64,000 nt of DNA from Cryptomeria japonica (lineage: Eukaryota > Streptophyta > Pinopsida > Cupressales > Cupressaceae). A program made the position numbers and the translations under genes. This document shows, in pieces, positions 47,977 to 60,507 of this stretch. The stretch spans positions 158,138,471 to 158,202,470 of the forward strand of contig NC_081411.1 of NCBI RefSeq assembly GCF_030272615.1, written 5' to 3'. The notes under the pieces were generated by a model. The model was given only the letters and a program-made list of their open reading frames with translations. It was not told where the DNA came from and did not search any database. Every line of letters begins with the position of its first letter. The first letter of the stretch is position 1.

Positions 47977-49566
47977 ATGGAACTGGAGTCAGACAGTGTT
48001 AATACTTCTAACCCTAAACCCTACCCACATACCACTCCAGCCCTAAAAAAATCCTTCCTCGAGACCATCGCTCTACCTGCAGATGGAGTCCGCTCATCAA
48101 CGCACTTCATTAAGGCTCCTGCAGACGAAGGATCCAGTAAGGCAAGTATGTCCCCTTGCAATACCTCGGACCCCTTCGTTGTTTCGCCAAATTCTAAAAT
48201 GATAAGTGAGATTGCTTTGGAAAAATGAAGACTATGTGACACTGCTATCTTCTTCGCTTGTGTGGATGCTCAAAAATGCCCACCTAGGAAATTTGTAGAT
48301 GACTAGTTTCACAATCTATGGAATCTCAAATTAGGGCTTAAAATTACATTTTGTAGACAAATACAAAGAGGTCTTTTTCTCATTTTCTTCAACTCGCATG
48401 AAGCCCAAATGGCAGCACTTAATCACCAGTACTGGACGGTAGGGAATACCTCTTTTTGAGTCCTCACCTAGTCTCCAGAGGCAGTTAATGAGGAAGTCCT
48501 CACATTGTCCTCTCCTAGATGGGTCATCCTCAAGGATGTCCCCCCTTTTTTGTGGCATTTCCTTCCCCAACTAATGGCACCATTTGGTAAAATCATTCGG
48601 GTTGATGAAACTGCTAGGTTGGTGCCCAACCTAGATGCAAGAATACTTGTCTCAATCAAGCCCAGAATTGACATTCTGCCTTCTTTAAACCTAGATATTA
48701 ACGGAGACACATTCATCTATCCGATTGAAATGCTTGGAGGATTGAATGCTTGTTTTCTCTGCAAAAAGGAAGGGCATATTCGTAAAAATTGCCCAATTAT
48801 CAGTCATAGGAAGTAAAAGCATAAATCTGATGAAGCAGCCATAAACCCTAAAAAAGTTAATGATACACGTCCTCCCCCTCCTGTTATTGTTAAACCTAAA
48901 GATGTGGTGTCCGCAGATCCTGCTCTGGCTCCTAATGAGGCTAACCCTCTCATCCCTGATCTCGCACCCTTGGCCTCCGAGCCCCTCATCCCTGCACTTG
49001 ACCCCTCTCAAAATCTTGTAGAATCGCGCAACAGTTGCTTTTAACTTGTTACCTCAAGAAAGCGGAGATGTAAAATCACCCCCCTTAAAGCCCTAAATCT
49101 TAGCCGCTCCTCCTCTAGCCAAATAGCCTCTTCTCCTAAGCCCCAAGTTCCTGACCAATCCTCTGTCAAATCTGTGGTTAGAAATATGGTTAATAAATTG
49201 GAAAACCCCAGTCTTGGTGTTGATGGTGCTAGCATTAGAAATAACCCTGCAATGATCCTCAGATCCAGAACCCCCATCCAATTGGTCTCCTCTTCATTTG
49301 CAAGACTTATCTCTGATACTAACACCATCGATCACTCGACTCCATCTTCACTCAAAGAACTAGAGGATGGTCATATCATAGAAGTTATATATGCCAATAA
49401 GGGTCTAGATGAAATTAGGCCTAGCACTATGCTCCCGAACTTTCCAGGCTCCCAGTTGTCTGGGTCCGACATAGGAGGAAATGGAGTTACTAGAGCTGAA
49501 CCTCCTAGAACCAGTGAAGATGATGAGGATTCTATGAAAGGGCACTCCCTTAATAAAAAAAGGTAG
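47977..49566 (+). pseudogene. LINE D ORF1 (nucleic-acid-binding, CCHC knuckle)
   Basis: One continuous frame of 530 codons, from ATG at 47977 to TAG at 49564-49566, is interrupted only by stop codons (about 48226, 48304, 48458, 48470, 48814 and 49042), with no frameshift. The middle (WVILKDVPPFLWHFLPQLM, FGKIIRVDETARL) fits the DUF4283-type domain of plant LINE ORF1. A CCHC knuckle follows, CFLCKKEGHIRKNCP (about 48755-48800). The tail is Pro/Ser-rich. Several stops sit where Trp is expected. The protein would coat element RNA. Confidence 0.82.
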
Positions 49567-49647
49567 GCCTGTGGGCTCCAAAAACAAGAAAAAGTCTGGC
49601 GATCAACAACGATCTCCCAACCAGCCCCCCATAAACCCTCCTCTTTA

Positions 49648-52600
49648 ATGAAATACATATCTTGGAACATTCAAGGCCTTGAGTCGCTCGACAGAAAATT
49701 TGTTATTAAAAGGTTTTTGGGCTTGCATAAAAACTTAGATTTTCTGATGTTACAAGAGCTTAAGTCTATTGGGTTCTCCCTCGATACAACACTTGACTTC
49801 ATTTAGTGAGATGCTATCAAAATCTATACCAACCACCCAAGAGGTAAAGGAGGAGTTGGGCTCCTTCTTGCCCCTAAATGGGCAATGTACCTCAAGGATA
49901 AAGGGACTTCCCCCTGTAATAGAGTATCTTGGGCTACCTTTGAGGTTAAGGGTTCTTGCTTTGGCATATGCTCCATTTATGCATCTAACGATTATAAGGA
50001 AAGAATATCCCTCTGGAATTGGCTAACTTCCCTCCCAAATATTCCCTGGGTCATGGCCGGGGATTTTAATATGATTGAATCCCAGAATGACAAGGTTGGG
50101 GGACTTCTGTTTGAATGGAAAAATGCAGAAAAGCCTCATTGGGATAGATTCAAACAACATATGCAACTATTTGACCCCCTAGAAGGCTCCAAACCTGATA
50201 CCCCCAACCTATGGCACACCTGGTGCAATTTTCAGCAAAACACTAATAGGATCTACTCTAGGTTAGGTTCTATGCTAATAAAGACTTCTTCTCCTTTTCC
50301 CCCAACCAACTTGGGAATGTGGTTGCAGTCTTACCAACTACCCTGTCTGACCACTTCCCCATTCTAGCCATTATCAACATCAGGAACTCCATCACTCCTA
50401 GCCAGCCTCGCAATAAGAAATTATTGCTCAATACCTCCTTGCTGCAAGATGAGGATGTCTTGCATGCCATTAAATTAATTAGACTCTTCAATCTGCAACC
50501 GCATCTCCCCCAATCCCCCACGAATAGATGGCAGAGGAACATTTCCTCCTGGTAGAATATTCTCTAGACCATTGGCCAGAAGAAAGCCAAGGACTTCAAA
50601 CTCATAGAAAAAACTCTTACTCTTCGACTCCACTCCCTAGAGCATGATATTCAAGTTCAACCTTCCTCCCCTACCTTTGCAAAGTAGGTCACCGAGGCAA
50701 GAGATATCCTCATAAAGCACCAGCAGGTTAAAATCAGAGGTGCCTTCTTCAGAGCCCGCAACCACTGGCTTCAATTTGATGATAAGGGCTCTAAAATATT
50801 CTTTAAACTACTCAAACAAAAATAGATCAGGGAAAAAATTGATAGAATAACTATAGACGATAAGGAACTCTTAGATATCAATGACATCAAGGAAGCCTTT
50901 GAAGTTTTTTACAAGACTCTGTTTACCTCTGAGGATAATGAGGCCACGGCAGATGCCCGTACTAGGTGTAGGACCATTATTCCTAATAGAATCTTTGAGG
51001 ATGAATCCACCCTCCTCAAAGCTAAGCTAACCATGCAAGAAATCAAGGATTCCATTAAAACTCTAAAGGATAACAAGGCCCCAGGCCCTGATGGGCTTCC
51101 TATTGAATTCTACAAACCTAACATTGATTGGATCTCCATTGACCTCTATGATATCTATAATGAAGCCCTTGCCACTGGCACCCTAGGGGAATCCATAAAT
51201 AGGGGTATTATTAAACTTATCCCTAAAGAAGGGGACAAAGCCCTAATTAAAAACTGGAGGCCAATTACCCTCCTTAACATTTCCTACAAGATCATAGCCA
51301 AAGCCTTAGCCTCTCGCCTTGAGAAGATCCTCCCCAAATTCATCTGCTCCACCCAAACAGGCTTCATTAAAGGTAGATACATCTTGGAGAATCTTGTAAT
51401 GAGTTGGGAATCCATGGAATGGGCCAGAACCTCAGACCAAGATGCCGCCATGTTCCTTGTCGATTTTGAGAAAGCATATGACAGGGTAGAATGGAACTTC
51501 ATCCTCATGATGCTCTCAGCCTTTGGCCTTCCTAATGAGTTTTGTGACTATATTCGAATCCTCCTCAAGGATGCATCCACCCTAGTTCAAGTTAATGGAA
51601 CCCTCTCCCAGCCTATTCCCCTGTCTAGATCAATAAGGCAAGGTTGCTCCCTTTCCCCTGCTCTGTTTGTCATTGCCTCTGACGCCCTGTATTATCTCCT
51701 TAGAGATGACACTCTCTCCCCCCATGTCCAAGGCATTACCCTGCCTGATGACTCTGAACTGATTAACATCCAGTTTGTTGATGATACCTCATTCTTCCTG
51801 AAGCTCTCAGGACATAATATTGACTCCCTCAATCAAAAACTTAACATTTTTCATAGAGCATCTAGAGCCCAGATATCTAAAACAACATCCATCCTACTTG
51901 GATGGAAAGATAATCCCCCGGACTGGCTTCACCAGTTTGGCTATGTGTGGGGAGAACCTACTAAACTAGTCTGTTATCTTGGCATCCCCTTCTCGATATC
52001 TCCCTCTCTTAAGGACATGTGGGGCTGGGTTAGGGAAAAAATAGATAGTAAACTCAACAAGTGGGACAATAAGGTCCTATCGCTTGTTGGCAGGATTCAA
52101 CTTTGCCAAAACATCCTATCTTCATACAGTATCTATTACTCCTCGGTATGGATGTTTAGCAACTACTAAATCTTTGAAATCCAAAGAGCTATCAGATGGT
52201 TCCTTTGGTCAGATGGGAAGGGTAAAAGGAAAGCCCACGCGGTCAAATGGTCCTGGTGCCACTTGGATGAAAAACCTGGTGGACTGGGACTTAAGGATCT
52301 TAGGCTACAAGGCATCTCCCTTGCTGCCAAATGGAAATTTCACTCACTGGAAGGACAAGAACCCTAGAAAATCCTCATCAGAAACAACATTCAAAATGGT
52401 GTTCCTAAAAATGCCAAAATGTGGAAAGCTCTCCCACTCAGCGACCTAATAGCTGGCAGTTTTACCGTGTCTGTCCAAGGCACCTAGGTGTTTAAATCCA
52501 TCTGGAAAGCCTGGGAGCATGTGTATGGTCTAATTAGCAACTCAAGCATCAACTCTAACAACTTCCTACATGGTGAAAGGTCAATATGGTGGAACCTGCA

Positions 52601-53684
52601 TCACAACTCCAAACCCCTTGCTTTAACCCAAGGTTGCTCTGCTAAGCACTGACACAACAAAGGAATCAAGTACATTATGGATATCCTTGAATATGATAAT
52701 CTTATTAGCTGGGAGGCTCTTAGCACTAAATATGATCTCCCTGCATCACATAAAAAGACATATAATATGATTAAAAATGCATGCGTTCCCTTTAACCTCC
52801 CCAAAAACACCTAAGTAGATGCCCATAGATACCTCTCATTCCTATGCAAGGATGGCTCCACCCTCCCTAAAATCAAAGCCAGATCTATCTATACCTTGCT
52901 AAATAGTGACTTCTCAATGATCGAACACATCAACAAACTATGGTATGTTAACCATACCCCCCACACTTGGCAGAAAACCTTTGAGAAGCTCTGGCGATCC
53001 CCCATTCCCCCTAAAATTCAATGCTTCAGATGGCAACTCATTTTAGATAGACTACGCGTTAGGAATAAATCTGCTGAGTATGATCGGTACTTTGTCTGCA
53101 GAAAACTTGAGACCGCACGTTACATATTCTTTGATTGCCCCTTTGCTAGAGAAATTTGGCTTCTGTTTGGAATATCTATTGTAGAATCTATTTTTACTCT
53201 TGATATTGTTACTAGTTTTATTCATGGACTGTGGAAGGATACTAATCTTGTTTGGCAAATCTTATCTTCTTATATTCTCTGGTTTATTTGGAAAATTAGA
53301 AATGAGGAGAAGTTCCAAGGCATTACAAGGGAACGTACTGAGTTTTTCAAAAAACTCACACATTACAAAATTGTTGTGCAGGTATATTTTGTGATGAACC
53401 TCGAGAGAAACAAGCTACTGCAATTCCTAAAAGATGGTAGAGCAACCATGTTTGTTCATGAGATGCAAAATGGGTACGAATGGGCTAGAATCACAGAGAA
53501 CCAGACCTCTTTTGACAAAATAGTGAAGAAGCTAGTAAAGGATCTACAAGACAGCAGGCCTCCCCCCTTTAGCAAGATTGAGATGTGCTCCCAGATCCTA
53601 GCAAGAAAGAAGGTGGTCTAGATGGAAGGAGAACAAGGCTAGACTACGTGGCTGGAGGATAAGGATGAGATCCTCCAATACTGA
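49648..53684 (+). pseudogene. LINE D ORF2: endonuclease-RT-zinc ribbon
   Basis: The AP endonuclease shows YISWNIQGL, LQELKS, GDFNMIES and SDHFPI. A frameshift lies near 50300, and two adjacent stops lie at about 49804. RT is open from 51033 to 52169: KAPGPDGLPIEFYK, NWRPITLLNISYKI, VDFEKAYDRVEW, SIRQGCSLSPALF and the catalytic IQFVDDTSFFL. The zf-RVT region reads YFVCRKLETARYIFFDC, with Tyr in place of the first Cys and of His. TAG stops at 52365, 52485, 53619 and 53640 replace Trp codons kept in LINE C. By comparison the frame should end at TGA 53682-53684. Confidence 0.88.
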
Positions 53685-53864
53685 ACTATTTTGCTATGTC
53701 CCCTCTTTTTGGCTAGAGCGATAATTGTATATAATCCTTTCTCTGGTTCTTTAGTTTTTCGGTAGTGGCCCTGCCCCCTACTCACTAGTTTTGTATAAAC
53801 TCTACGTTTAAGTTTTTCTTTGGACTCTCGATATTTAATACAAAAAAAAAAAAAAAACTATTTA

Positions 53865-55205
53865 AAATAGACATTTTCAAATTTTCAAAATACAAAGAAA
53901 TCTATAAAAACCTAAAAATCTATCATTTCTATAACACCAATATTTTTAAACCAATCATAGTGTACATAAATAATTTTTACAATATATTACATTTAAAAAT
54001 CTAAATCTCAACATTTCAAAAAAAAATTTTAAAGAAAAACTAATCATCACTTTTAATTGCAAATTAATTTATTAATTGAGCTTAATGCAATAGTATTGCC
54101 TAGTGAAGTACTGAAATATGTAGTTAGCTGTGAGACTCAAAATACCGTTTGGCTATGACTTAAAACAAAATTACTTTGTTATTATTTGAATATTATATGG
54201 CAAAGGAAAAATTTAAAGTCATTTAATTTTTACTAGAATGAACAATCAAACGAATATAATTGTGACTTAACTTAATATTTTAAAATTTTGATTTGTGTTT
54301 TTTAGAAATTTTACTATTTAGTATTTTTTTTTGTAAAGATTTGATAAACATGAAATAGTGTTAAAAGATGATCTTGATTGTATACTTGAAGCTTCATATC
54401 CTAAATCATATCTAATTTTTTATTTCTAAAAAATGTTTCCACTTCTAAAAAATGTTTCCACTTCTTTAGTGAAAAAGAGAGAATTAGAAATGGGGTAGAC
54501 ATTTTCTTTTTCATAATTATAAATATGTGGGGATTATAATTTTATTAGTAAAATTATATTGAATTATTTAAATATGTTTAAGAAAGAATAAAAATGCTTG
54601 TGCTATTAAATTTTGATGGGTTTTTATTTTTATTTTAAATTTATATCTCATAAAATTGCCTTTCCCCTTTCTTGCTACTCCTACCCATATTTCTAAAATT
54701 TTATAAGTTGATGTATGTCATTATCCAAGGTGTAGCATTAATTAATGTAAAGGCAAAGCACTTCATGATACACACAAAAGAGAAATATTTATTCTGATTA
54801 TTTTTATAAAAAATTCTAGATTTTGGACGAAGAAGAGTAATCAAGTGGGCTTTAAGAAGATATAGAAAAATATACTCTCATTTAAATAGACGGCGAGGAG
54901 AAGGAAGTAATCCTTTTAACCACTCATAGTAATAATACATAGAGGCATTAGACAACGGATACAAAATGTGATGTTGAAATACTAAACCCCTTTTACAAAA
55001 GTGTGATCAACATTTTGCAAGAGCCTCAACATAGATATTGGATGAATGTGGATATTGTGTCCATTGTCATCATCTAGGTTTTGGAGATAGGGAGGAAAGA
55101 GAAGATTGAGTGGGTGATGGAGTCATGTGTGGGGAAGTATTTTTTCTATGACCTTCAACCTATGCTCGCAAGGGTTATCTCAAGTTTTGGATTTGATCTC
55201 CAAGA
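53865..55205. other. AT-rich spacer, nothing recognised
   Basis: Low-GC sequence without supported genes or repeat ends. No 3' LTR of the neighbouring copia-like element was found here. Confidence 0.5.
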
Positions 55206-56144
55206 TTAGGAGGTATCAAAAGAAAAAGGAATCCATTTATTGATGTCATTTATCAATTGGAAAACTGGAGAAGACAGAGATTTGAGGAAAGCAGAATCGA
55301 TGATGGGGTGGAAATTACTAGAGTAGTTTTTGTGTTTGAAAGAAGTGGAGGTGGTGGGTAGACAAAGACATGAAAAAATTTGTTGGGAATGACAAGAGGG
55401 GAAGTTGTGAGGAGTTGTGGCCAATGGGAGGTAAATTTTCCTTATAGGACCACTGGGTGAATGGTCCTGTGAGGCACAATGGGGTTCAATGTTGTTTGAA
55501 TTTGTTGAAAAAACTTCTCCATGATCATCAAACAATGTTCCTCCTCTTTAGAAGAAACAAAACAAATAGTGTATCCATCAATTCTCCCCAATCATTAAGG
55601 GAAGAGGTAGGAAAAAAAAACTCAAGATGTGTGGAGTCTTTGATAGCTACTCAAGTGTCCCCATGTCGATGCTGAAAGTAACCCCCTCCAAATCAGGTGT
55701 ACTAGTCCACACTACTAAAAAAGGCACTCCAAGATCTAGTGAAGATGAATGTAGAACAAGATCCAAAGACTCGCAAGTCTCCTCTAAGGATAAAGAGACC
55801 CCCTCCAAGTGTTGTACATAAGAATCTACAATCATGTCAACCTCGAAAGAATGATGACATAGAGAATGAATAAGAGGGTTAGATTGTTCCCTCACAACAA
55901 TCAAAGAAGGATCATCTTCATCAAAGAGAAGATGAATTTAATCAATGATGTCTCCCAAATATGCAATTTAGGACTCCACAAACAAACCTATAATGTCTAT
56001 CAAGTAGTCATCCCAAGGAACTTAAGCTAGAAGACAAGGAATATCTTGCTGCACTAAATCATAAGAAGGTAAAATTGTAGCAATATTTGCATCATCAAGT
56101 GGAATAGGTGATGTGATATAAATAAGAGGAGATGAAATGCAAGG
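55206..56144 (-). pseudogene. Unrecognised C-terminal frame after copia PR
   Basis: The same reading phase as gag-PR continues to about 55206 with several stops. Its longer open parts are 55904-55647 (SLIVVREQSNPLIHSL, SVSLSLEETCESLDLVLHSS) and 55535-55206 (FDDHGEVFSTNSNNIE, then KSLSSPVFQLINDINKW). None shows the integrase HHCC/DDE or RT motifs expected after a copia protease. Function unknown; it could be degraded or foreign sequence. Confidence 0.4.
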
Positions 56145-57584
56145 CTAAAGAATGGGTTCACATGTGATAATACCCAAGTTCAAGTAACCAAGATTCTCCT
56201 TGAAATATGAATCAATGCAAAAAGTGTGATCACTATGTGTAGAATCATCCTCATCAATAGGAAGAAAATAAGCAAAGGAATAAAACCTAGATGCATGATC
56301 CACTACCCCTATAGTAATAAAAGCTCTACTCTCCAAGTCTCTAATAATAACTGAATCAGGTGTTAACTCAACAGGTTTCCTTGTTGCCCCATGAGTGATT
56401 TGATAGATGGAAAAAACATTGTTTTTCAAGTGAGATACACACAACACATCATCAAAGGAGTTAGCCCCAATAGAAGTAGAGCCTTTCCCAATCACATCTA
56501 TGTATGTATGATTTCCTATCAAAATATGTGGCATGTTACAAGGCTCAAATGAAGAGAACATAGACTGCAAAGATGCCATATGATGAGAAGCTCTTGAATC
56601 TAGAAGCAATCTCCCCGAATCATGACTTGTAGTAGTACAAAGAGATTTTACCCTACCGTTTGACTACAGGGAAGGGGAAGGAGATGAATCCTTATTCCTA
56701 TAAGTGGATGGTAAATCAATTTTATTCTTCTTGAGGATGGTCAACAAATCAATTTGCTTGGTGTGCCAAGGATGCTCATTATGACCACTTTTCTTGCAAT
56801 AAGAACAAAAAAGCATCTCCTTATGTGATTTTATCTTAGGAGAGGAAGTAGAATCCTTTTGTTGAGGAGAGGAAGATTGTGCTCTATCTTGTTGTGTCTT
56901 AGGCTTGAACTTCTTCTGCTTGTTGGAATCCTTTCCTTGATTCTCTTGATTAACCACCAAAGCCATGGACTTTGAATTCTTGAGAATCCTCATGCTCAAC
57001 AACTTAGATTTCTCTAACATCAACAATTATGTGAATGCATCAAATGTGGGCATAGTGACTGAACTACCCATTGTCAAGTGATGGTTTTGGAATCTAGAAA
57101 TAAATGTTTTGTATTCTGATGGAAGCTTTCCCAATAGGTTGTAGACCAACTGTGCATACTTCCTATCAATGCCACAATCCTTCAGTTGTTCTCTTAGCTC
57201 ATTTTCCTTGGTAACATAATCTTTAATTGTATCAAATTTCTTGGGATCCAACATGGTGAGATCATTATCAAGTTGATAGCCTCTAATCTCATCTATTTGA
57301 CCATAAAATTTTCCCAAGACATCCCATGCATCTTTAACTATTTTACACTTGTTAATGTGAGAGATGAGATCCTTTGATAAATGCTTCCTCAATGTCCCAA
57401 TAGCCATAATATTTTTAGTGATCCATTCCATGTGAGCATTAGGATCATCTTTAGGATCAGTTGGTTCAGTTATAGCTCCATCAATATAGCGACTTAATCC
57501 TTTTTACATAAGCTTACTCCATACATCAATTTTCCATGAAGCATAGTTATGTGGATTTAAAACTAGAAATTTAGTACAACCCAT
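56145..57584 (-). pseudogene. gag: Copia gag-PR, downstream copy
   Basis: This second copy begins at ATG 57584-57582 (MGCTKFLVLNPHNYASWK) and runs in one frame to 56145 with stops after SKLM, after DAFT and after SPSL. The knuckle is CSYCKKSGHNEHPWH, so here the last Cys is lost while the first is kept. The protease carries LLLDSRASHHM, then HILIGNHTYIDVIGKGS, NNVFSIYQITHGATRK, ELTPDSVIIRDLES and VDHASRFYSF, the usual PR to pre-integrase transition of plant copia. Confidence 0.85.
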
Positions 57585-58885
57585 AGAAATAAAATGAAAG
57601 ATAACTAAGAAAAGAGAGGCACAATCACACAAGACATCCCCCAAATTCACTCAATCAAGTGAGGTACACACAACACATCATCGAAGGAGTTATCCCCAAT
57701 AGAAATAGATCCTTTCCCAATCACATCTATGTATGCATGATTTCCCATCAAAATATGTGGCATGTTACAAGGTACAAATGAAGAGAAAATAGATAGCAAA
57801 GATGCCATATGATGAGAAGCTCTTGAATCTAGAAGCAATCTGCCTGAATCATGACTTGTAGTAGTACAAAGAGATTTTACCTTACCTTTTGACTGCAAGG
57901 AAGGGGAAGGAGATGAATCCTTCTTCTTATAAGTGGATGGTAAATCAATGTTATTCTTCTTGAGGATGGTCAACTCATCAATTTGCTTGGTGTGGCAAGG
58001 ATGCTCATTATGACCACTTTTCTTGCAATAAGAATAAAAAAGCCTCTCCTTATGTGATTTTATCTTAGGAGAGGAAGTAGAATCCTTTTATTGAGGAGAG
58101 GAAGATTATGCTCTATCTTGTTGTGTCTTAGGCTTGAACTGCTTCTGCTTGTTTGAATCCTTTCCTTGATTCTCTTGATTAACCACCAAAGCCATGGACT
58201 TTGAAGACTTGAGAATTCTCATGCTCAACAACTTAAATTGCTCTAACATCAACAATTATGTGAATGCATTAAATGTGGGCATAGTGAATGAACTACCCAT
58301 TGTCAAGTGATGGGTTTGGAATCTAGAAATAAATCTTGCATATTCTGATGGAAGCTTTCCCAATAGGTTGTAGACCAACTGCGCATCCTTCTTATCAATG
58401 CCACAATCATTCAGTTGTTCTCTTAGCTCATTTGCCTTGGTAACATAATCTTTAATTGTGTCAAAGTTCTTGGGATCCAACATGGTGAGATCATTATCAA
58501 TTTGATAGCCTCTAATCTCATCTATTTGACCATACAATTTTCCCAAGACATCCCATACATCTTTAAATATTTTACACTTGTTAATGTGAGAGATGAGATC
58601 CTTTGATAAATGCTTCCTCAATGTCCCAATAGCCATAATGTTTTTAGTGATCCATTCCATGTGAGCATTAGGATCATCTTTAGGATCAGCTGGTTCAGTC
58701 ATAGTTCCATCAATATAGTGAGTTAATCATTTTTCCATAAGCTTACTCCATACATCAATATTCCATGAAGCATAGTTATGTGGATTTAAAAATGGAAATT
58801 TAGGAGAACCCATAGAAACAAAATGAAATAGAATTAAGAATAGAGAGGCACAATCACACAAGACATCCTCCGAATTCACTCAATC
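56428..58885 (-). repeat. 1.23 kb tandem duplication of the gag-PR segment
   Basis: Units 56428-57656 and 57657-58885 are 1229 bp each and nearly identical (a few percent differences by eye). Both start 'aagtgag(a/g)tacac' and end in 'cactcaatcaa'. The unit includes pre-gag leader sequence, all of gag and the start of the protease, so it is a direct tandem repeat within one element. Confidence 0.9.
57657..58813 (-). pseudogene. gag: Copia gag-PR, upstream copy of the duplication
   Basis: The frame starts at ATG 58813-58811 (MGSPKFPFLNPHNYASW) and reads through the UBN2-type gag (HMEWITKNIMAIGTLRKHLS, DVLGKLYGQIDEIRGYQ, LVYNLLGKLPSEY). It continues to a zinc knuckle and the protease start LLLDSRASHHMASLL. 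The knuckle is YSYCKKSGHNEHPCH, so the first Cys is lost. The protease motif has Arg for the usual Gly of DSGAS. Stops lie after MEK, after AFT and in the Gln-rich linker. It ends at the duplication border. Confidence 0.83.
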
Positions 58886-60489
58886 AAAGAACAAAACCCC
58901 CCACGCTCCCCCCCAAAAAAGATGATTTGGCACTTTATACTTAGTGTGATTACAATGGGCCACTTGCAAAAAATGGAAAAGTGGACTTCTGGTTTCAGCT
59001 TTACAACTTTCGTAAATAGGCCATAAGAGACTCCAACAAATATTGCAAGAGATCTAAGCTGGGATCCAAGCAAAATGCAAGTACCAAATAGGCCCAAAAT
59101 GACCAAATACTGAAAATACAATTTCTACTCTATGGTAAAAATACAATAGCATCACATAAAATTAGACTAAAATTTTTTGCACTTTCAAAATAATCAGCAC
59201 CTGAAAGGGAGGTCGTATGAGCCCAAACAAAGCCTCTGAAGTTGCAAAAATGAATATTGGATAGGTATAGTTGTTAAAAATAGAATATTTTGAAATAATT
59301 TTCCACCAAAATCAGAAAATACCACCACCACTACCTTGAGCATAGAAAAATATCCGAAATCAAAAAGAAGTTCACTAGAAAAAGAGCTAAAATGAGCAAG
59401 TTATGGGTCTCCAAAGTCGACTTGCAAAACCAAAAAACTCATTGGCTGAATTTTTTTTGAAAATACAGCTGAACTCATCATTTCATGATGTTAAATTTGA
59501 TGTATATCTGGCCATCATAAAAAAATTCACCTCCTTGCCTATTAGGTGTCTATACTGTATGAACAAGATAGCTTGTCGTGTTAACCATATTGTCCGTATG
59601 TTGAGGTGGCAACACGGGTTGTAGATCACATGGATCTTCATATGTGCTACCTCGGTTCCACATTTTAGTATGAAAGTGTTGATGTGGTTTCTGATGTGGT
59701 GAGTGACTGGGCAGTGAGTTGGTTTAAAAGGAGGTCACCACGTGGGTGTTGAGCTGTGGGTTGGTGAATTACATTACTTCGCATGGATCTGAGTGTGCAG
59801 GGTTAGGGGAGTGAGCATTAGACACATGTCGTGTGCTCAATCTGATCGTCAATGGTGAAGAAATTCTGGCAGAGGTGGAGCGAGATTCAGAGCGGCGACC
59901 CTCATAGTCGAGGGGAGGAGCTAGTGGGTGGCCGACAGGGATGTGCGATTGAAGCATCAGACAGTGGACACTTAGGCAGTCTAGCTGATGGGAGTTGCAG
60001 TGAGCCGACAGAGTATGAGGTAAGTGCGGCAGGTTCAGACCATTGCTGGGAGGAGTACGGGCTAGAGCAGACGGAGTATGGTGGCTCCTGCAAACTGTGC
60101 AAACGTAGGGATAGTATTGTACAGGAGTGGGGTCACGGGACCCCACCTAATATGTATTTTTTTATTTAAAAAGAAAATTTTATGATATAATAAAAAACAG
60201 TAAAGTAAAGATAAAAAGAAAATAAATTAAAATTTTCGCAAAAAAAATAATATATTTTCTTTTTCAAAAAATTGTACCTGCATGCCCAAATTGGGCAGTT
60301 TTTTCTTCCAATGGCCGAAATTCACTTATTATCAAATATAGACAAATTTATACTGAACTTTCATGGACACAACCTCTTAGATGCAATGACGAGGTCAAAA
60401 TCGATATAGGATGCCCCAAAATGTGCGTCTCCCTAGATCTAAAAATTGAATGCTCCAAAAGCTCTCTAGAAAGACTACTCAATGAATCC
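58886..60489. other. Leader region with a GC-richer island (59690-60145)
   Basis: Between PBS and gag lie 1.6 kb, long for a copia leader. The part 59690-60145 is clearly richer in G/C than everything around it and includes a 105-codon plus-strand frame (59852-60169) without known motifs. It ends with a short palindrome, TGGGGTC-ACGG-GACCCCA (60128-60145). It may be an inserted or captured sequence. The part before 59690 shows nothing recognisable. Confidence 0.45.
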
Positions 60490-60507
60490 CCAATGGCTCT
60501 AATGCCA
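60490..60507 (-). other. Copia primer-binding site (initiator tRNA-Met type)
   Basis: The minus strand reads TGGCATTAGAGCCATTGG directly after the LTR. This is close to the common copia PBS TGGTATCAGAGC complementary to initiator methionine tRNA, with two changes. Confidence 0.8.

Larger units (their letters stand above)
47213..53864 (+). mobile_element. LINE D, full-length non-LTR retrotransposon
   Basis: The element body 47227-53850 is flanked by identical 14-bp direct repeats (aaaaaaactattta) at 47213-47226 and 53851-53864, the right one merging with the poly-A tail. It contains a 5' UTR with a minisatellite, ORF1 with zinc knuckle, ORF2 with endonuclease, RT and zf-RVT, and a short 3' UTR ending 'aatac'-A(n). 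There is no terminal RNase H. It is the best preserved retroelement in the window, with a 378-codon uninterrupted RT stretch, but premature stops make it inactive. Confidence 0.92.
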
